Shown: piece after piece, positions 23,943 through 40,687 of the stretch
Layout: every line of letters starts with the position of its first letter
Position numbering within the stretch: position 1 is the stretch's first letter
From: Lepidurus packardi
Taxonomy: Eukaryota > Arthropoda > Branchiopoda > Notostraca > Triopsidae
Assembly: GCA_023053545.1 (NCBI GenBank)
Contig: JAKZAN010000001.1
Location: 9,816,565-9,880,564 of the forward strand
DNA length: 64,000 nt
Reading direction: 5' to 3'
Position numbers and translations under genes: made by a program
The notes under the pieces: generated by a model
What the model saw: the letters and a program-made list of their open reading frames with translations, nothing else
Told to the model about the DNA's origin: nothing
Databases searched by the model: none

Positions 23943-26900
23943 AGTGAGGAGCGAGCTCATTACGGAATGCTACCAGAGCAGTTTTGACGTCTCGGAAACA
24001 GAAAGCGAGGACGAAGATGATGAAAGTCGTTCCCAAAAGCCGTCACAAGGACCCGAGGACCACCAGTCAACTTCTATGACTTCATTAAACCATTTGACCA
24101 AACCCCTCTCCAGTTCTAGTATCACCGGTAATCCAGGCTCGGCCCCCCTCCGCAATAACAAAAGTCCACCATCACCCTCGGTGGAATCCGCCCGTTTGTC
24201 CTCGTCCTCTACTTCCACCACGAATTCGTCCAACTCGGGGAGCAGCAATATCAGCAGCATAAGCAGTGCCTGTAGTGCGAGTATCGGAAGCGGAACGCAT
24301 GAAGTGGATGCCACGTCTGGGTTGAATTCCGACGCGGACGCTGACAGTGGAATCGACGGCGTCAGTCCGCGTTTGAGTTTGGCCGTTCTGGACAGTAATG
24401 CGCACAGTCCAACACATAGTTTGCTTTTCATCGATAGCACCAGCCCGCGCAATAGTTGTATGGTGGTGGACGCGTCTGTTACGCATGAAACGGTGACTGA
24501 CTGTGCTGAAGAATCATCCGAAAGTGCACGAACAACGGTGGAAGACGTGGAAGCAGTGCGACGAGACCGAGCACAGCGAGTGGCTTTGGAACTATTAACT
24601 ACTGAGCGCAGCTATGTGGCAATTCTCCATTTACTTGACCAGGTAATATAAAGCGAGCATGTCGAAAATTTTGCTTTTTAAAAAAACAATTTCATGTCTT
24701 TTTTTCTTAAGTAATTTGCATGTATAATTTAGAGTGCCATTATTTTAACGACAAATAAATAGTAGTAAAACTGTTGTTATTGATTTTGCTGTCTTGGGTA
24801 ATGACGCGGATTAAGCGGTGAAATAACGACTGGTCTTAGGTTTTCCAATTTCGTGTGGACCAAGAAAACCGTGCGCACGTCATGTTTCCTGCGGAAATCG
24901 TACCACAAATGTTTTCCAATATCAAATCCTTGTTCAAACTGCATCACGATTTTTTACTGCCCAGACTCGAGGAACGCTTAGCTCATTGGGAAGAAAATCC
25001 CCGCTTAGGTATAAGCTTGAACCCCAAAGTCTTCCAACAAAATCTTAAGACCTTTCTTAATAAAATACTTTATAGGGGACATTATGGCCAATTTCGCGCC
25101 TTTTCTCAAAATGTACGCAGAATATGTACGAAATTTCGACCATGCTGTGACGCTTATTACCAACATGGCTAATAAATGTCCACGTTTTGCCAGTATTCTC
25201 GATGATATTCATGTAAGCTTTCCAAAGCTCGTTATTTCTAAAAAAAAAATCCCTTTTGATTTCTTTGCCTGATTAATTTATATTAAAATATCTCCTTCTC
25301 TTCTGTTAACAGCAATTGCCCGAATGTGGGGGATTAGCACTACAGCACAATATGCTCACTCCTATTCAGCGAGTCCCTCGATATCAATTACTACTGCGAG
25401 ATTACCTCAAAAGACTGCCTGATGAATCACTTGATCGTGCTGACACCGAAAGTAAGGAGAAAAGTTTAAGTTGTAATTTTTTTTTTATATTCTTTGCACA
25501 TAATAATAATATTTCTTCCTGTAAAAGATTTTGTAAAAGCATTTCTGACTATTTAGGAGCTCTGCAACTCGTATCCGAGGCCGCCAAACATGCTAATGAA
25601 GCTATGCGCAAAATCGAACAGTTTAAACAACTCCTGGAGATTCAGGAAGCGTTGGGCGGAGCTGTCGACTTGGTCAGTCCTACGCGAGAGCTTTTAAAAG
25701 AGGGGAGAATAGTAAAAATTTCTGCCCGGAGTGGAGATCACCAAGAACGATACTTATTTCTGGTACTTTTCAGAATTCACATTTCTTTTTCGCATTTCAT
25801 GCCTTCTCGTTGTCTTAATTTGATAGTTTTAAAATAATTGTAGTTCAGCGATCTTCTCCTGCTTTGCTCCCCGAGATTAATGGCGGCCACCAAAGTTATG
25901 GGAGGAGCCTGGCTCCCGTATCGTCTACGTGCCAAATTTTCAGTTTCCCACTTAACAATAATGGAGGGTGACAATCTAGAAACTGCCAATACTTTCTACT
26001 TACGCGATGGCGCCAAAACGGTAGAATTATACACTCAGTAAGTTGTTAGATCCCTTAGAATACAAACTAAGAAATTATAGTAATTTCTCTTATCAATTAA
26101 CCTCAATTCAGAACAGTGGAAGAGAAGGAGGCGTGGTTAGAAGCGTTAGGTACCGCTATGGCGGACTTAACTCGGCGCAAGTCCTCGTTACGCGTTTCTC
26201 CAACACTAAGCAAAGAAAATGCGTTTCCTCCTGTAGATAGTCCCAATGGTTCCCTTCTCTTAGTGGGCGGAGCTAAATTGGGCAAAGTTCCCCCTCCCTT
26301 AGAAAAAATTGAAGGTGTGCCACGTTGCACTGACTGCGAAGCCCAATTCAGTGTCGTGAAACGGAGACACCACTGCCACGCCTGCGGCAAAGTAAAAATA
26401 TAATTTTAGATTTATCAATTTATCAATCCAAAAACAGTATTAACATACCTTTGGTACTATTTTCACAGGTTGTTTGCAGCAGATGTTCGAGCCACAAGGT
26501 CCCGTTAGCCTACGATGGCTATAAACCGTCCAAAGTGTGCCGATCATGCTACGCTGCATTAAGCTCCACTCCCATCATTACCCTCGATGATCTTCCCTCT
26601 TCCAACTGCCCCTCGCCCGATAGCGAGAAAATCAATATCCATTCGGGATTGCTAGAAGTAAGGCCGTAGTGTTTACTTGCTTTCGTATTTTCGATTTTTT
26701 AATTGTGAGTTTCTTTAATTAGGTACTTGGTTTAAATTTCATCTATTTCGCTCTTTTCTGCAATTGGTTCTTGTAGTTAGAGCTTATAATCTAATTATTG
26801 CGTATAACAAGCTATAAGTTAGTTGGTCTAACTTCTTACGAATAAGCTGTCGAATATATTTTCTATAATTCGCTTCGTCAACATTAATTATACTTCTTTC

Positions 26901-27345
26901 TGTCAGGTGCCTGTGAACTCGCCCAGCGTTTTGAGTGGCTTTTTGTCGCTGAAAACACGGGGCAAGATATGGACGAGGCGCTGGTTCGCACTCAGGGTCG
27001 ATTTTGTGCTCTACTCTTACAAAAATTCGTCTAATGAAAGCCGCGCCATGACAGCAACGCCGGTACCTGGTTATTCTGTCACGTTAGTCAGTGGAGACTT
27101 GAATACGTCAACCAAGTCGAACGTGGCTAATGGACCCGGTGAAGAGCGAGAACGGTGCTTCAAACTGAGCCATAGTCGGAAGTCCTATCACTTCCAAGCT
27201 TCCAGTCGAGAAGACGCGGGAAAGTAAGTTCACGATTGGGTTTTGAATAGCGTTCTCTAACCCTTCCCTTTTGTGTTCGGTTAGATGGGTGACGTATTTG
27301 CAAATGGCGTCGAAGGCAGATTTTAGCCAACTACCTGCTACGTGA
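23943..27345 (+). CDS. FGD-family Rho guanine exchange factor (DH-PH-FYVE-PH), 5' end missing
   Basis: Exons: 23943-24642 (first codon split; upstream exon not found), 24840-25008, 25076-25212, 25313-25451, 25557-25762, 25844-26037, 26112-26391, 26469-26657, 26907-27223, 27285-27345. All phases agree; at least 796 residues. A Ser-rich acidic N-terminus leads into a DH domain from about VALELLTTERSYVAILHLL to PIQRVPRYQLLLRDYLKRL. The first PH domain contains RELLKEGRIVKISAR. The FYVE finger has CTDCEAQFSVVKRRHHCHAC with the basic RRHHC core, then VVCSRCSSHKV and CRSCY. A second PH domain starts at SGFLSLKTRGKIWTRRWFAL. FGD proteins activate Cdc42-type GTPases at phosphoinositide-bearing membranes. 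The FYVE core predicts PI3P binding. The paralogue (FGD1-6) cannot be assigned. Confidence 0.93.
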
Positions 27346-28438
27346 CAGAAACTGTTCTTTCTCTCGTAGACAGTAGTCAATTCTGTGTCCGTTATGTACA
27401 TATCAAGTACACCATATCGCTTTGTTACCTATAGTTGGTATGTATAAAATGTTGTTATAGTTCACGAGGCTTCTCATGTTTTAGAAATGCCGTATTTCCT
27501 ATTAAGAGCACGCTAACCCACTCTTTGTACAGTTTAGAGAGCACAAACCCTTACAGAAATAATGGTTTTGAAGGAATAATAATCCAGGTCGTCCATATTT
27601 AATTCATTTTCAGTGGGCAAACTACGTTCTTTGTAAAAGTATATATAACTGCTTAAACTTGATAACCTGGTGTGCAAAAAAGGCTGTGATATTGTGCCAT
27701 GCTCTACAAAAAGAAATAAACTTACCCCAGTAAATCTATTAACGTTCACGTACCTTTTAAATTATGCTGGACGATGAAGCTTGATGGCAACACTTCACGC
27801 AAAACAATTAATGACCTAAAAGACGCGGCTTTTTGGCGCCATTTCCAACATTTCTGACGCTAATGAGGTTTCGCTATCTATTGGTGTTTTTTGGTATAAC
27901 AGTTAAGAAAATATCTAATTACGCTTATAAAGTCTGAGATCAAGTAAATTCGATATCGTTTAGTAAGTAAGCAAATACAAAAAATAGTTACGCTTCAGAA
28001 AACGCATTGAAGTCATTTAAAGCAATAATAAGTTGGAAATGTTAACAAAGTTATTTGTTATAGCCCCACCTCCGCTTTTCATAATTCGCGCTTCGATGAA
28101 GGTGACAACATATTCTGAAGTCATTTCCTCTGCATACCACAGCTTTTAGCATCTTGTAGAAGGACACACTTGTTTGACTTGTTTACTGTAAGTTCAAGAC
28201 AAGAAATCAAGCGAAAAGATATCATAGCGACCAGCGATAGTGAAAATTGAATCTCGTAGAGTGTTAAATAGTTGTTGTAAGTTACTAAAGTAGGCGCTGA
28301 TTATTGTGATCATTGATTATCATCTAACTATGTAGCATTGTGGCGTATCGTCTGACACAAAGGAAAGGAATCTCTGGTCCGCATTACGGAACATGTCTTT
28401 TACATTGCATATTCTATTTACTTCGAGCGTTTTGGCAA
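27346..28438. other. Intergenic region 3' of the FGD gene
   Basis: AT-rich and no supported gene. It includes the FGD 3' untranslated region. Nothing else was recognised. Confidence 0.45.
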
Positions 28439-28522
28439 TATGTTGTTGTTGATCTGTTTTTAGTCAAAACTGTGCCATCTAACGGGCACATTATCGACTA
28501 TTTCTAACCATTTAGTAATTCT
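28439..28522 (-). mobile_element. 3' end of an older LINE (copy A)
   Basis: Read on the minus strand, this stretch matches the last part of the 3' UTR of the complete LINE (47973-53760). Shared segments include the GATGGC-containing block and the flanking GTCGA. It ends in a (CAA)n-type tail at 28440-28451 instead of (AAG)n. It is separated from the rest of copy A (29057-30300) only by the younger LINE insertion and its target duplication. Confidence 0.65.
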
Positions 28523-28535
28523 GACGTTTGGTAAA
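28523..28535. repeat. Target-site duplication of LINE copy B, left
   Basis: The 13-base GACGTTTGGTAAA here is repeated exactly at 29044-29056, flanking the inserted LINE fragment. Confidence 0.9.
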
Positions 28536-28720
28536 TAAATTGTTACACTGCTTAGAATACGAAAATGAAAGAAATATCTGGAAAAATAAGGTGGAAAAAT
28601 TGAAAGTGGACTTTAGACTAGAAAACTTACTGGGCTTTGGAAACATAGACCAGGAGAGACAGTATAAAATGAGAAACCTACTAGTGGAGTATATAAAGCT
28701 TACAAAAATCATCAACATAG

Positions 28721-28760
<40 letters not shown>

Positions 28761-29043
28761 GGAAAGGCTGACACATATGGCTAGTCATGGTGTATTATTG
28801 GCAATTTGGATACAAGAGCACCAACAAAAATGGGGAATAGTAGTGGTGTCGGGACTAGTAGACCTCTAAGCACGTCCATTCCAAACAACCATTGTAAAGT
28901 CCAAAGATAACCCAAAGAACCCAGGGATGAATAAACCTAAGAATCAGAGAAGGAACCGAAGAAAACTCCAGTTTGAAAGCGGCAGTCGACAATGCACCCG
29001 ATAGATGGCGCGGATCGACTATAAACGACAAGAAGAAGAAGAA
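28536..29043 (+). mobile_element. 5'-truncated LINE (copy B) with intact target duplication
   Basis: 508 bases nearly identical to the 3' end of the complete LINE at 47973-53760, in the opposite orientation. It carries the last 60 or so codons of ORF2 (from LLHCLEYENERNIWKNK to the stop), an A-run, a G-run, about 300 bases of 3' UTR and an (AAG)n tail. It starts abruptly in ORF2, as expected for incomplete target-primed reverse transcription. A 13-base duplication flanks it. High identity to the long copy suggests recent activity. Confidence 0.93.
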
Positions 29044-29056
29044 GACGTTTGGTAAA
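29044..29056. repeat. Target-site duplication of LINE copy B, right
   Basis: Exact copy of GACGTTTGGTAAA at 28523-28535. Confidence 0.9.
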
Positions 29057-30300
29057 AGACTACATCCTTTTAATCAATTCCTCGTTCTTCCCTTGTTGCG
29101 TCCTCCATATTCTGCCTACCACGACCGGTTGACAGTATTCTTCTACTAAACTTTGCCAATTTGCTTTTTGAAAAGTCCATTTATATGTATAGGTTTCGTA
29201 TGTTGTGACTAATTTTTCTTGAATCTGAACTAACTGCGGTAAATGGTCGCTAAGTAAAGGTGCCCCGTTTCTGGCCGTTGTTTTTGTTACTAAATTTGAT
29301 GTCGCGGAAGTTAGATCTAGTGTGGAGTTTCTCCCGTTTCCTCCTATATGTCTCACTTCCTTTTTGTGTTACTAATTTGAGCTCTTCCCATTCCTCTAAA
29401 AAATCGAAAAGGATTCTTTCTCTCCTATCCGATATTCGGCTACCCCACATGCTGTGGTGAGAATTGAAATCTCCCATGAACAAAAAACTGGTTCCTTTCC
29501 CAATTTGTCCCATATAATGTTGATATTCTGCTATTGTGATTCGGTGTTCTTTATCTTTTTCCTGTAGGTATAGCCCAGCTAAATAAAGCTTCTTTCCTTT
29601 TCCCAATACTTTTATTCCTATAAATTCTAAGGTCCCGTTATTGTATCTTTTGATATTTATTTTCTCCCACTGAATACCTTCTTTAACCCAGAATAGTACT
29701 CCTCCCCCTCTGTCTGCTTTCTGTCTACTCTATATTCCTCGTAACCTCTTAAATTAATTTTCACCCTTCTTTTAGCCATGTTTCACAAATAATATTAACA
29801 TCTATTCTGTTTTTTAAATCACTTAAACAGGCTGTTAAAGAATCAATATTGGCCCTTGTGCTCCTGGCATTCAAAAATAAAATGTTTATGCCCTCGCGCG
29901 CCTCGAAATCCATGTTAATATTTGTTGTATAAAGTTTCCATTCCTAATAAATTTTTTACTGCCTTGCAGATTTCTTCCCATATTTCTTCCCATTTCCCTC
30001 CTGTCAAAACTACTGAAATTATTTTTCTGACCAATCCTCCTACCCAGTTCCCCAAATCAGTTGTCTCTTTTTCATCTTTTGGCTTCTCTTCGTCTTCTTG
30101 CCTTTTCTCTCGATTTGTTTGTCTCTCTTTTTCCTTTTTCTTACCTTGTAATACCTCACTGTAGCTTTGTTTCGCTACTACTAAAGTTTTCTTCGGTGTC
30201 ATTATGTCAGTAAGCGACGCCTTTTCCACGTACTTGTGCAGCTTGGGTCGAGTCTCCCATTCGCCATCTTTTATGTTTTGTTCCTTTTTCACTCCCAGTC
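29057..30300 (-). mobile_element. Older LINE (copy A): ORF1 C-terminus and ORF2 endonuclease remnants
   Basis: Minus-strand remnant related to, but well diverged from, the complete LINE. About 30292-29912 encodes an ORF1 C-terminal part with a K/E-rich segment and a GGKWEEIWEEIC motif shared with the complete copy. Its stop is followed at once by TAACATGG, so ORF2 starts with ATG two bases after the ORF1 stop. About 29910-29060 encodes endonuclease-like pieces (KEGIQW, YLQEKDKEHRITIAEYQHYM, MGDFNSHHSMWGSRISDRRE, NGAPLLSDHLPQ) broken by a frameshift near 29350. Reverse transcriptase and RNase H parts are absent. Joined with 28439-28522, this looks like an internally deleted element into which copy B later inserted. 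Confidence 0.8.
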
Positions 30301-31239
30301 TCTCTCTTAAAGCATAATATGAATGAAATTTTTTAATCTAATTATGGCGTTCGTTTTTCCCTCCCCTTTTTAGCCAAACTAATTTCACAAGCCGTAATTG
30401 GTATGGGGAATGGTTTGCAGGAATTGATGGATCTTATATAGGATTATGTCGAGGAAAGACTTTTTGGCGTGTAAACACGACATAATAAAACTTTACTTCC
30501 TTTACAGGAGACAGTTTCCCTAATGGATAGTCCCTCTTTAAAGGAGATAATTCCGTAGAGATTTGTTAGACACCTATACGAAGATAGAAGTCGTGGGCAA
30601 AAACGCTCCATAGAGCCGCTCAGTGAATGCTCCATTGCTTCGAAAAGAATGGAACGTCTTGCGAAAAACTATCGATTTAAATAGACGACAAGTCAGCTCT
30701 TCGCGTTCTCAAGGATACCTTTACCGTGCGTTTTTCTCCCTCCAAGACAGTAATGTCCAACGAATGCGGTCTGTCCTTCCTGTAAATTCCATTTACTGAT
30801 ATAAAAAAAAAAGATTTGGCAGGTAAAAGGAACATCTAAAATGGTATCTTCACTGACCAAGGGTGTGGTAAGAAGTTGTTTTGCATTGAAGGAGTACGAA
30901 ACAAAATGAATGGAATAATATATGTATTACGCGAAGCGACAAGAAGGACTAGCAGAGCGTGTTTAGCTCGCACTTACAAGAGGCAGTCTGATCACCCCAA
31001 AGATGAGCCCTTTACGCCGTGCATTGCTTAAATTGCATTCAGATCTTTTTTCGATATCCTTTCACCTGACAATAGTTTTGTCTGCATTCATCCGACTAGA
31101 CATCTCGCGTCGCTTCCAGGAATGCAGTAAAGTTAGGAAGAATGCCATTTTCCTTCGTCTATGTTGTTATCATATACCCACCGCCCCTCCGTATCCTTAC
31201 GTAGAACTCCCCCCACACATAAAAACGAATAAAAAAAGG
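30301..31239. other. Intergenic region 3' of NRBP1
   Basis: No supported gene. Open frames at 30444-30635 and 31003-31386 have no recognisable content. The second overlaps the last NRBP1 exon on the other strand. Confidence 0.5.
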
Positions 31240-34200
31240 CTACGACGCTATAGAAACTGGGAGAGGCATATGCGAAATTGCTTGCATGTTTTCTCGGCAA
31301 TCGCTGGTTTCATTGCGGTCCAGGCAGTTGCTCAACGCGTTGTTTATCAACTGGGTGATTTTCTCTTTATCCACCTGCAGGAGTAAACAAAATTACAAAA
31401 GAGGGTAAACAACATAACAAGATAAAATTCAACGGTATAAGAAACGCTTATAAACAAAACCAAAATAACTTACCGCATTGATAAAGCCATAATGGACCAA
31501 TTCTTCTGCCAAAGTAGGGGCCGAATCCGCCTCTGATATAATACACGAGAGCTGTCGGTTCATTTTATCATCCATCCGCAACAGCAAGGTCATCTAGATA
31601 AGGAAAACAACATGTAAAGGTCATTTTAACAAAATAAAAATTTAATTTACTACTAGTCCAGACCCTTCATCCCGTGGCTTAACATCGCAAATCATATTCG
31701 TAACCCGTCTCGCTTCCCTATCCAAGGGATCAGGGGGATCTGAGGCAATAGATTCTGCAGTTTCAGGCGAAATAGCCCTGGGGCGTGGTCCTGGACATAC
31801 AGGAGCTGGTGGACATACGGTTGTCAATGGGTAAATCCCGAATCTGATTTTTTTATTTATTTTTAAAAGAGAAAAAACAAAATTTATAAGAAATTTAATA
31901 AAATGGGGGGGACGGGGTAATCAATTATTCACGGCATACTTGACATCCTCCATAAACTTCTCGAGTTTCTCCGAGACGGGTATATCAGAGCTATGATACT
32001 TGTGACTGCTTCCATCTTTTCGGATTATTTCCGCGACAAGTACACCAGGACCGAAATGCCGCTGTACAACTGCGTCACTTATAGTCTCGCTAATATTGGC
32101 TGAAAAAAGGAAATAAAAGGGTTGGACTTGAGAAATTCAAAAACTTTTCACTTTAAAAACTGCTTGATAAATATAGTTTTACATGCAATTTTGACGACTA
32201 TATGGGCGGCAAGAAGTCTGAGTGAAGGCAGTTCGAAAATAGCTTTATGAAATAGCAGATCTTTGGCTGAAGGCCTTGCTTTGGAGTCGGTTTTCAGGCA
32301 TACACCAACTAAATCCATCTGTACTGGAACTTCCAAAGTGGCAATCGTACGCTGGACATGTTCTTCAGTGACCACTGTTCCCGAATCACCATTACCATGG
32401 ATTTCCAAGGCTGCCATTTCCAACGCACACATACCAAACGAATAAATATCCACGGCAGGAGTCAAAATAGCTAAAAATGAAGAGAAATTTCATTACAATT
32501 TCTAAGATTAATTGAAGAGCTTAAGATTTTAGATTGTTTAAGTAATTCTAACTTGAGAAAGATAAAGAAGTCCGTTAACTTACTCCCAAATTCCGGTGCA
32601 ATAAAATGAGTGTTCTTGACATTATCACGGCAAGTCTTTACATGTTGATGAATAGCATCCGGTGCAACTAAAAGACCATATCATAACTGTAATTATTCAT
32701 TTTTGCATACATGTTGAAGTATTTCATAAAGTATTTTATTTTGACGAAAACCGTAACTGTACCGGATCCTATTTTAATTAAACCGTTATGTTGGATAAAT
32801 ATCGTATCGCAGGTCAAGTTTCCGTGTACAATAGGAGGCGAACATGAGTGCAAATAACTATTAAATAAAAAAATAAAGACGAATGAGAAATTAAGTCTTC
32901 AAGCAAAAATTACAGATAATAATACAACAATTGTACCTTAAAGCGGACAATATTTGCGTGCACCAACGTTTCCATGACTGCAAGGGTGGCTTCTTCACGT
33001 TCCGTTTGGTCCGTTTCAAGAACTGCTTCAACGATCCCGAGGACATGTACTCTGTAATAAAAATAACCTAGAAATGGAAAAATACAGTAATTATTTCTAC
33101 AAAATAAAATGCAGCTAAAATTAAATCTTCTTTTTAACAACAAATATCGTAATAAGCTACTATGAAAAAACTATTTCAATAGACTACTAACTCTGGGCTT
33201 TTCGTCGCGACTATCAATCCAGTATTTATGGAATTTGACAATATTTGGATGCTCCAATTGCGTTAGATTGTCAAAAACTTGTCGGATTTTCTCTTCTTGA
33301 GCCTTAAAATTCTTTCGTTCTGAAAAGCGCACTTCGTTCCATACAACTTCCACGCCTTCTTCCGTATCCATTGCCAAGTAAGCCGCATCAATGCCAGGAA
33401 CATCACGTTGTTGAACCTACACAACATCCATTAAAGCGAAGACAAAAAGAAAAATGAATACATTATAAGCAAGTCGTAAAAAACAACAACTTGGCACGAA
33501 GCCAACCAACGTTTCAGCATATCCGCAACGAAAGGCGTGTTTTTCAGGAAGAAAATGTCACGAAAACAAAAAACAAAATAAAAGCAGAGTCATAAAAAGC
33601 ATTTATATTTCAAAATGAAGACTCATAAAGTGAAGTGACCCCAAGCCGGTTTTCGACTTGCAGGCTTATTTAAGGGTTTCGTCCTTGGGTTTCGTCCTGC
33701 TCAAGGCCGCCCTAGCCCAAACAAGGAAGGAAGAGCTACTTCTTCATCCCGTTTTCTTGCTTTTTCCCCCAGCCAGGACAGTCGTACCTGGCACTTTACA
33801 GTGTCCTAATTTCACGATAGCATTCACTAAACGCTTCGAACGGGAACTCGGCCAGAACAAATACGAGGCTGTTATGACATTCTTACATCACCGGAATCTG
33901 GTTTCTCGAAAATAGGCAAAACTGGACCTGAGGACTCCCGTGTTCCAGATGCAACCAAGATTAAACGCTATCGTGAATCACAGACGCGTAGGCGAAGTGA
34001 AGGTGATAACCACATGAATGGTACTGCGTGCACTTAACGTTTCAAATTCAGGGAATTTACTAGGCATGTTTGGAAAGTGTAAATGTGGGTCACAGGGTTG
34101 CTTACTTAGAGTAGAAAGTGGGAGATCTTGCAAGCCAAAACAAGAAGTGAATTTCGCAAAGGAAAATAACGTCGCAATAAGGCAGAGAGCGGATTTAGAT

Positions 34201-34692
34201 AAAACGCTGGGGACTTCAGAGAAGAATATAGAGAAGAGAAAGGGAGAGAAACGAGGGTGGGGAGAGTAACGTATTTCCGTCCGAAGAATTTCAAGGTTAC
34301 ATTGACAGGCCAACTGTCTAGACATAAGGAGCCGAGTTGTTGGAATGCCGTTGCGGAAAGCTTTCTTTGCCACAAAACGAATTTTGCCCTTGAGGTAGCA
34401 TTACAAGGTTTCCTTCTGTATGCGAAAAAGTGCTTCCTCATAACTGACTTAATAAGCACCTAAATGGCGTGGTTCTGCCAAATGAAATGTTCCGCAATTT
34501 CCTAGACTTTTTTGTATCCTCTTGCACGGTTCAAAGACACAAAATGAAGGATTTGTTCACCTCCTCTCGTCGTTTTAACCAACGTCCACAGGGACTTTCT
34601 TCTAGGATTTCGCTTTCATCCTCTGAATCCTCTGCGCCACTTTTGGTTTTTCTTTCTTCCTGTTCGTTGCTTGAGCGACTGGCTGGCACCAT
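31240..34692 (-). CDS. NRBP1: NRBP1-like pseudokinase (nuclear receptor-binding protein)
   Basis: Ten minus-strand exons: 34692-34561, 33416-33192, 33067-32937, 32857-32763, 32667-32584, 32470-32183, 32099-31940, 31843-31651, 31593-31474, 31374-31240. Total 1563 bases, 520 residues (human NRBP1 535). Signature stretches occur in family order: SEILEESPCGRWLKRREE, VPGIDAAYLAMDTEEGVEVV, LEHPNIVKFHKYW, IVHGNLTCDTIFIQHNGLIK, VDIYSFGMCALEMA, PSLRLLAAH, KFGIYPLT and the C-terminal LLLRMDDKMNRQLSC. The catalytic-loop position reads HGNLTCDT and the DFG position is not DFG, so it is predicted to be catalytically inactive, as known for NRBP. NRBPs act as cytoplasmic adaptors in trafficking and as substrate receptors of an Elongin-cullin ligase. 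The first intron is about 1.14 kb; the others are shorter. Confidence 0.96.
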
Positions 34693-35672
34693 TCTGTAAT
34701 GAATACAAATTAATTAGAAACTGAACTAGTTTAAACAACATCAAACTACGTCACTTCCGTCGTTAGGTCACAGTAATCTTCTTCTAGCTGCACGGTAATT
34801 TAATGCTAAAACAGTAACTATAATTTGTTGTCTAAACTCATTGTTGGGGTAAATGTAAGTAGGGGTATTTCCACCCCAAGCCAGGGAAAAGCCTCTAGAA
34901 GATGAATAGCATAAAGTTCTTCCTATTCACCCTACAACTCACCACAGGATACTGTAACTGATTTTTAAAGTAACGAAGAACTTGAGCAAAACTTTACCTG
35001 AAATATTTAAAAGAAATGCAGAATAAAAATATACGTCCGAACGGACACACCTCTGACCGTGAAATGCGTAAGAGCCCAAAATGCAACGCACGTTTCCTTT
35101 TAACGTTGGCAGGATTGTTTTGATAGAAGCTTCAAACATTGGCCACTACAGCGGTAGCTGCCGGGCACACTTTCAGGACGCGATGACACGAAGTATAGAT
35201 AAACAATCGTCACACCTCAGTTTTGTACCTTGTGCAGGCCCGGACCTCGCTACCACATTAGCTGATGTTTTCATCATAGCTTGTAAGTTTCAGGAACTTT
35301 TGTTCCTTTTCCAGCCGCAACCCGGAAACAAAAATATGGAAGATGTCTGTTCTCAAGTATGTCTCAAGAGTTGCGCAAGTTGTAATGTTCATTGTAAGGG
35401 GGAAACGAACCCTGAAAGTTATTTAGTCTACATTTCATTTGCTGTACAGAGAAGAAGAGATTAGTTTGATAAAGAAGGAAACCAGAGTTTAATACCACAA
35501 GACTCAACCATAAGCCATGGAAGGCCAGAAAAAGGCTAAATATGTGCGACTTTGCAAATATAACGTTCTAGTTCAGATAATTTTGGAGTGCTAGAAATGA
35601 CACAAAATTTGGAAGGGAACAGCAGCGCCATAAACCGACATATTTTCCTTGAACTAAATTGTACCAAACTCC
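34693..35672. other. Region upstream of NRBP1
   Basis: No supported coding sequence. It should hold the NRBP1 promoter on the minus strand and the 3' end of the first glycosidase gene. No clear core-promoter motif was identified. Confidence 0.45.
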
Positions 35673-37712
<2,040 letters not shown>

Positions 37713-38122
37713 TTTGTTAGTTTTTATTGCGAGTCAGCGTTTGTTTTTAACTTTCTCGGCCACTGACTAAACGTTTAGGACACGTTGTGTTTCCTCATGA
37801 AGACCCCCACAATGATTCGCAGACACATGCAACCTATGTTTCCAAGTGTTTAATCTGCATGTCTTATCTATTGTGAGCACAAGTTTACTTAAGCTGGCAG
37901 ATGATAACATATAATTTTAATGAATGGTGTCATTATCGTCTGACAAGTGGATTCCAGTTTTCTTGTTATATGCGTCTATTCTATCCTAGATTTCTGACTC
38001 AGCTATCGCTGACTTTGACCCCTACTTTTTACCATTAATTTTTATTTTCACTGTAATAATAATTTTATACTTTATGTCTATATTTCTGTACGAAACGAAT
38101 TAGAAATTACGATATTTGGGGA
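37713..38122. other. Spacer between the two glycosidase genes
   Basis: 410 bases between the stop of copy 2 and the start of copy 1 (both minus strand). It must contain the copy 1 promoter and the copy 2 3' end. AT-rich, with no distinct motif seen. Confidence 0.5.
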
Positions 38123-40218
<2,096 letters not shown>

Positions 40219-40687
40219 GTTTAGAATTGTTGTTCAACTGAATCTTTATCGAAGGGACTTCGAATTACCCTCCCCCTCACATCTGTTTTGTTTGGCAACT
40301 CGGTGTTGCTGAACAAAACAGTTGTTGAGCAATTATATGATAATCGTTATCGAGTAAAACACAGCGTGAACGTTCGAATAGGGCTCTTGTTAACGCTTTC
40401 CATGCTTATCTAACTTTAAAATCCTGACACTACACTGCGCTAATCCGTCCTATCCTATGTTTTCTTCTTTCCTATAATGAGGACCCATACATTTTTCTTT
40501 TATGTAAACAAACTTTTCTTTTCATGGTTAAAGTATGATTAAATGTAAATCTAAAGAGGTCACAAACTAATATATTTCAAGTAGTCAAATTTAGGATGTA
40601 AGTACAAGTGATTGACACTAAACAGTTTCGTCCAACGTAAACAAAAATCACGGACTAGAGTTACCAGATATGTCACAATTGCTTCTT
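40219..40687. promoter_or_regulatory. Upstream region of glycosidase copy 2 and 3' flank of VPS8
   Basis: 469 bases between the copy 2 start and the VPS8 stop (both minus strand), so it should hold the copy 2 promoter. No unambiguous TATA box or transcription start was seen. Confidence 0.4.

Noticed and set aside
28439..30310. AATATG-type short match considered as the target duplication of LINE copy A
   Set aside because: Only about six bases match and the 5' end of copy A is not fixed, so it could be chance.
31003..31386. 127-codon plus-strand frame
   Set aside because: It overlaps the last NRBP1 exon on the other strand and has no recognisable content.
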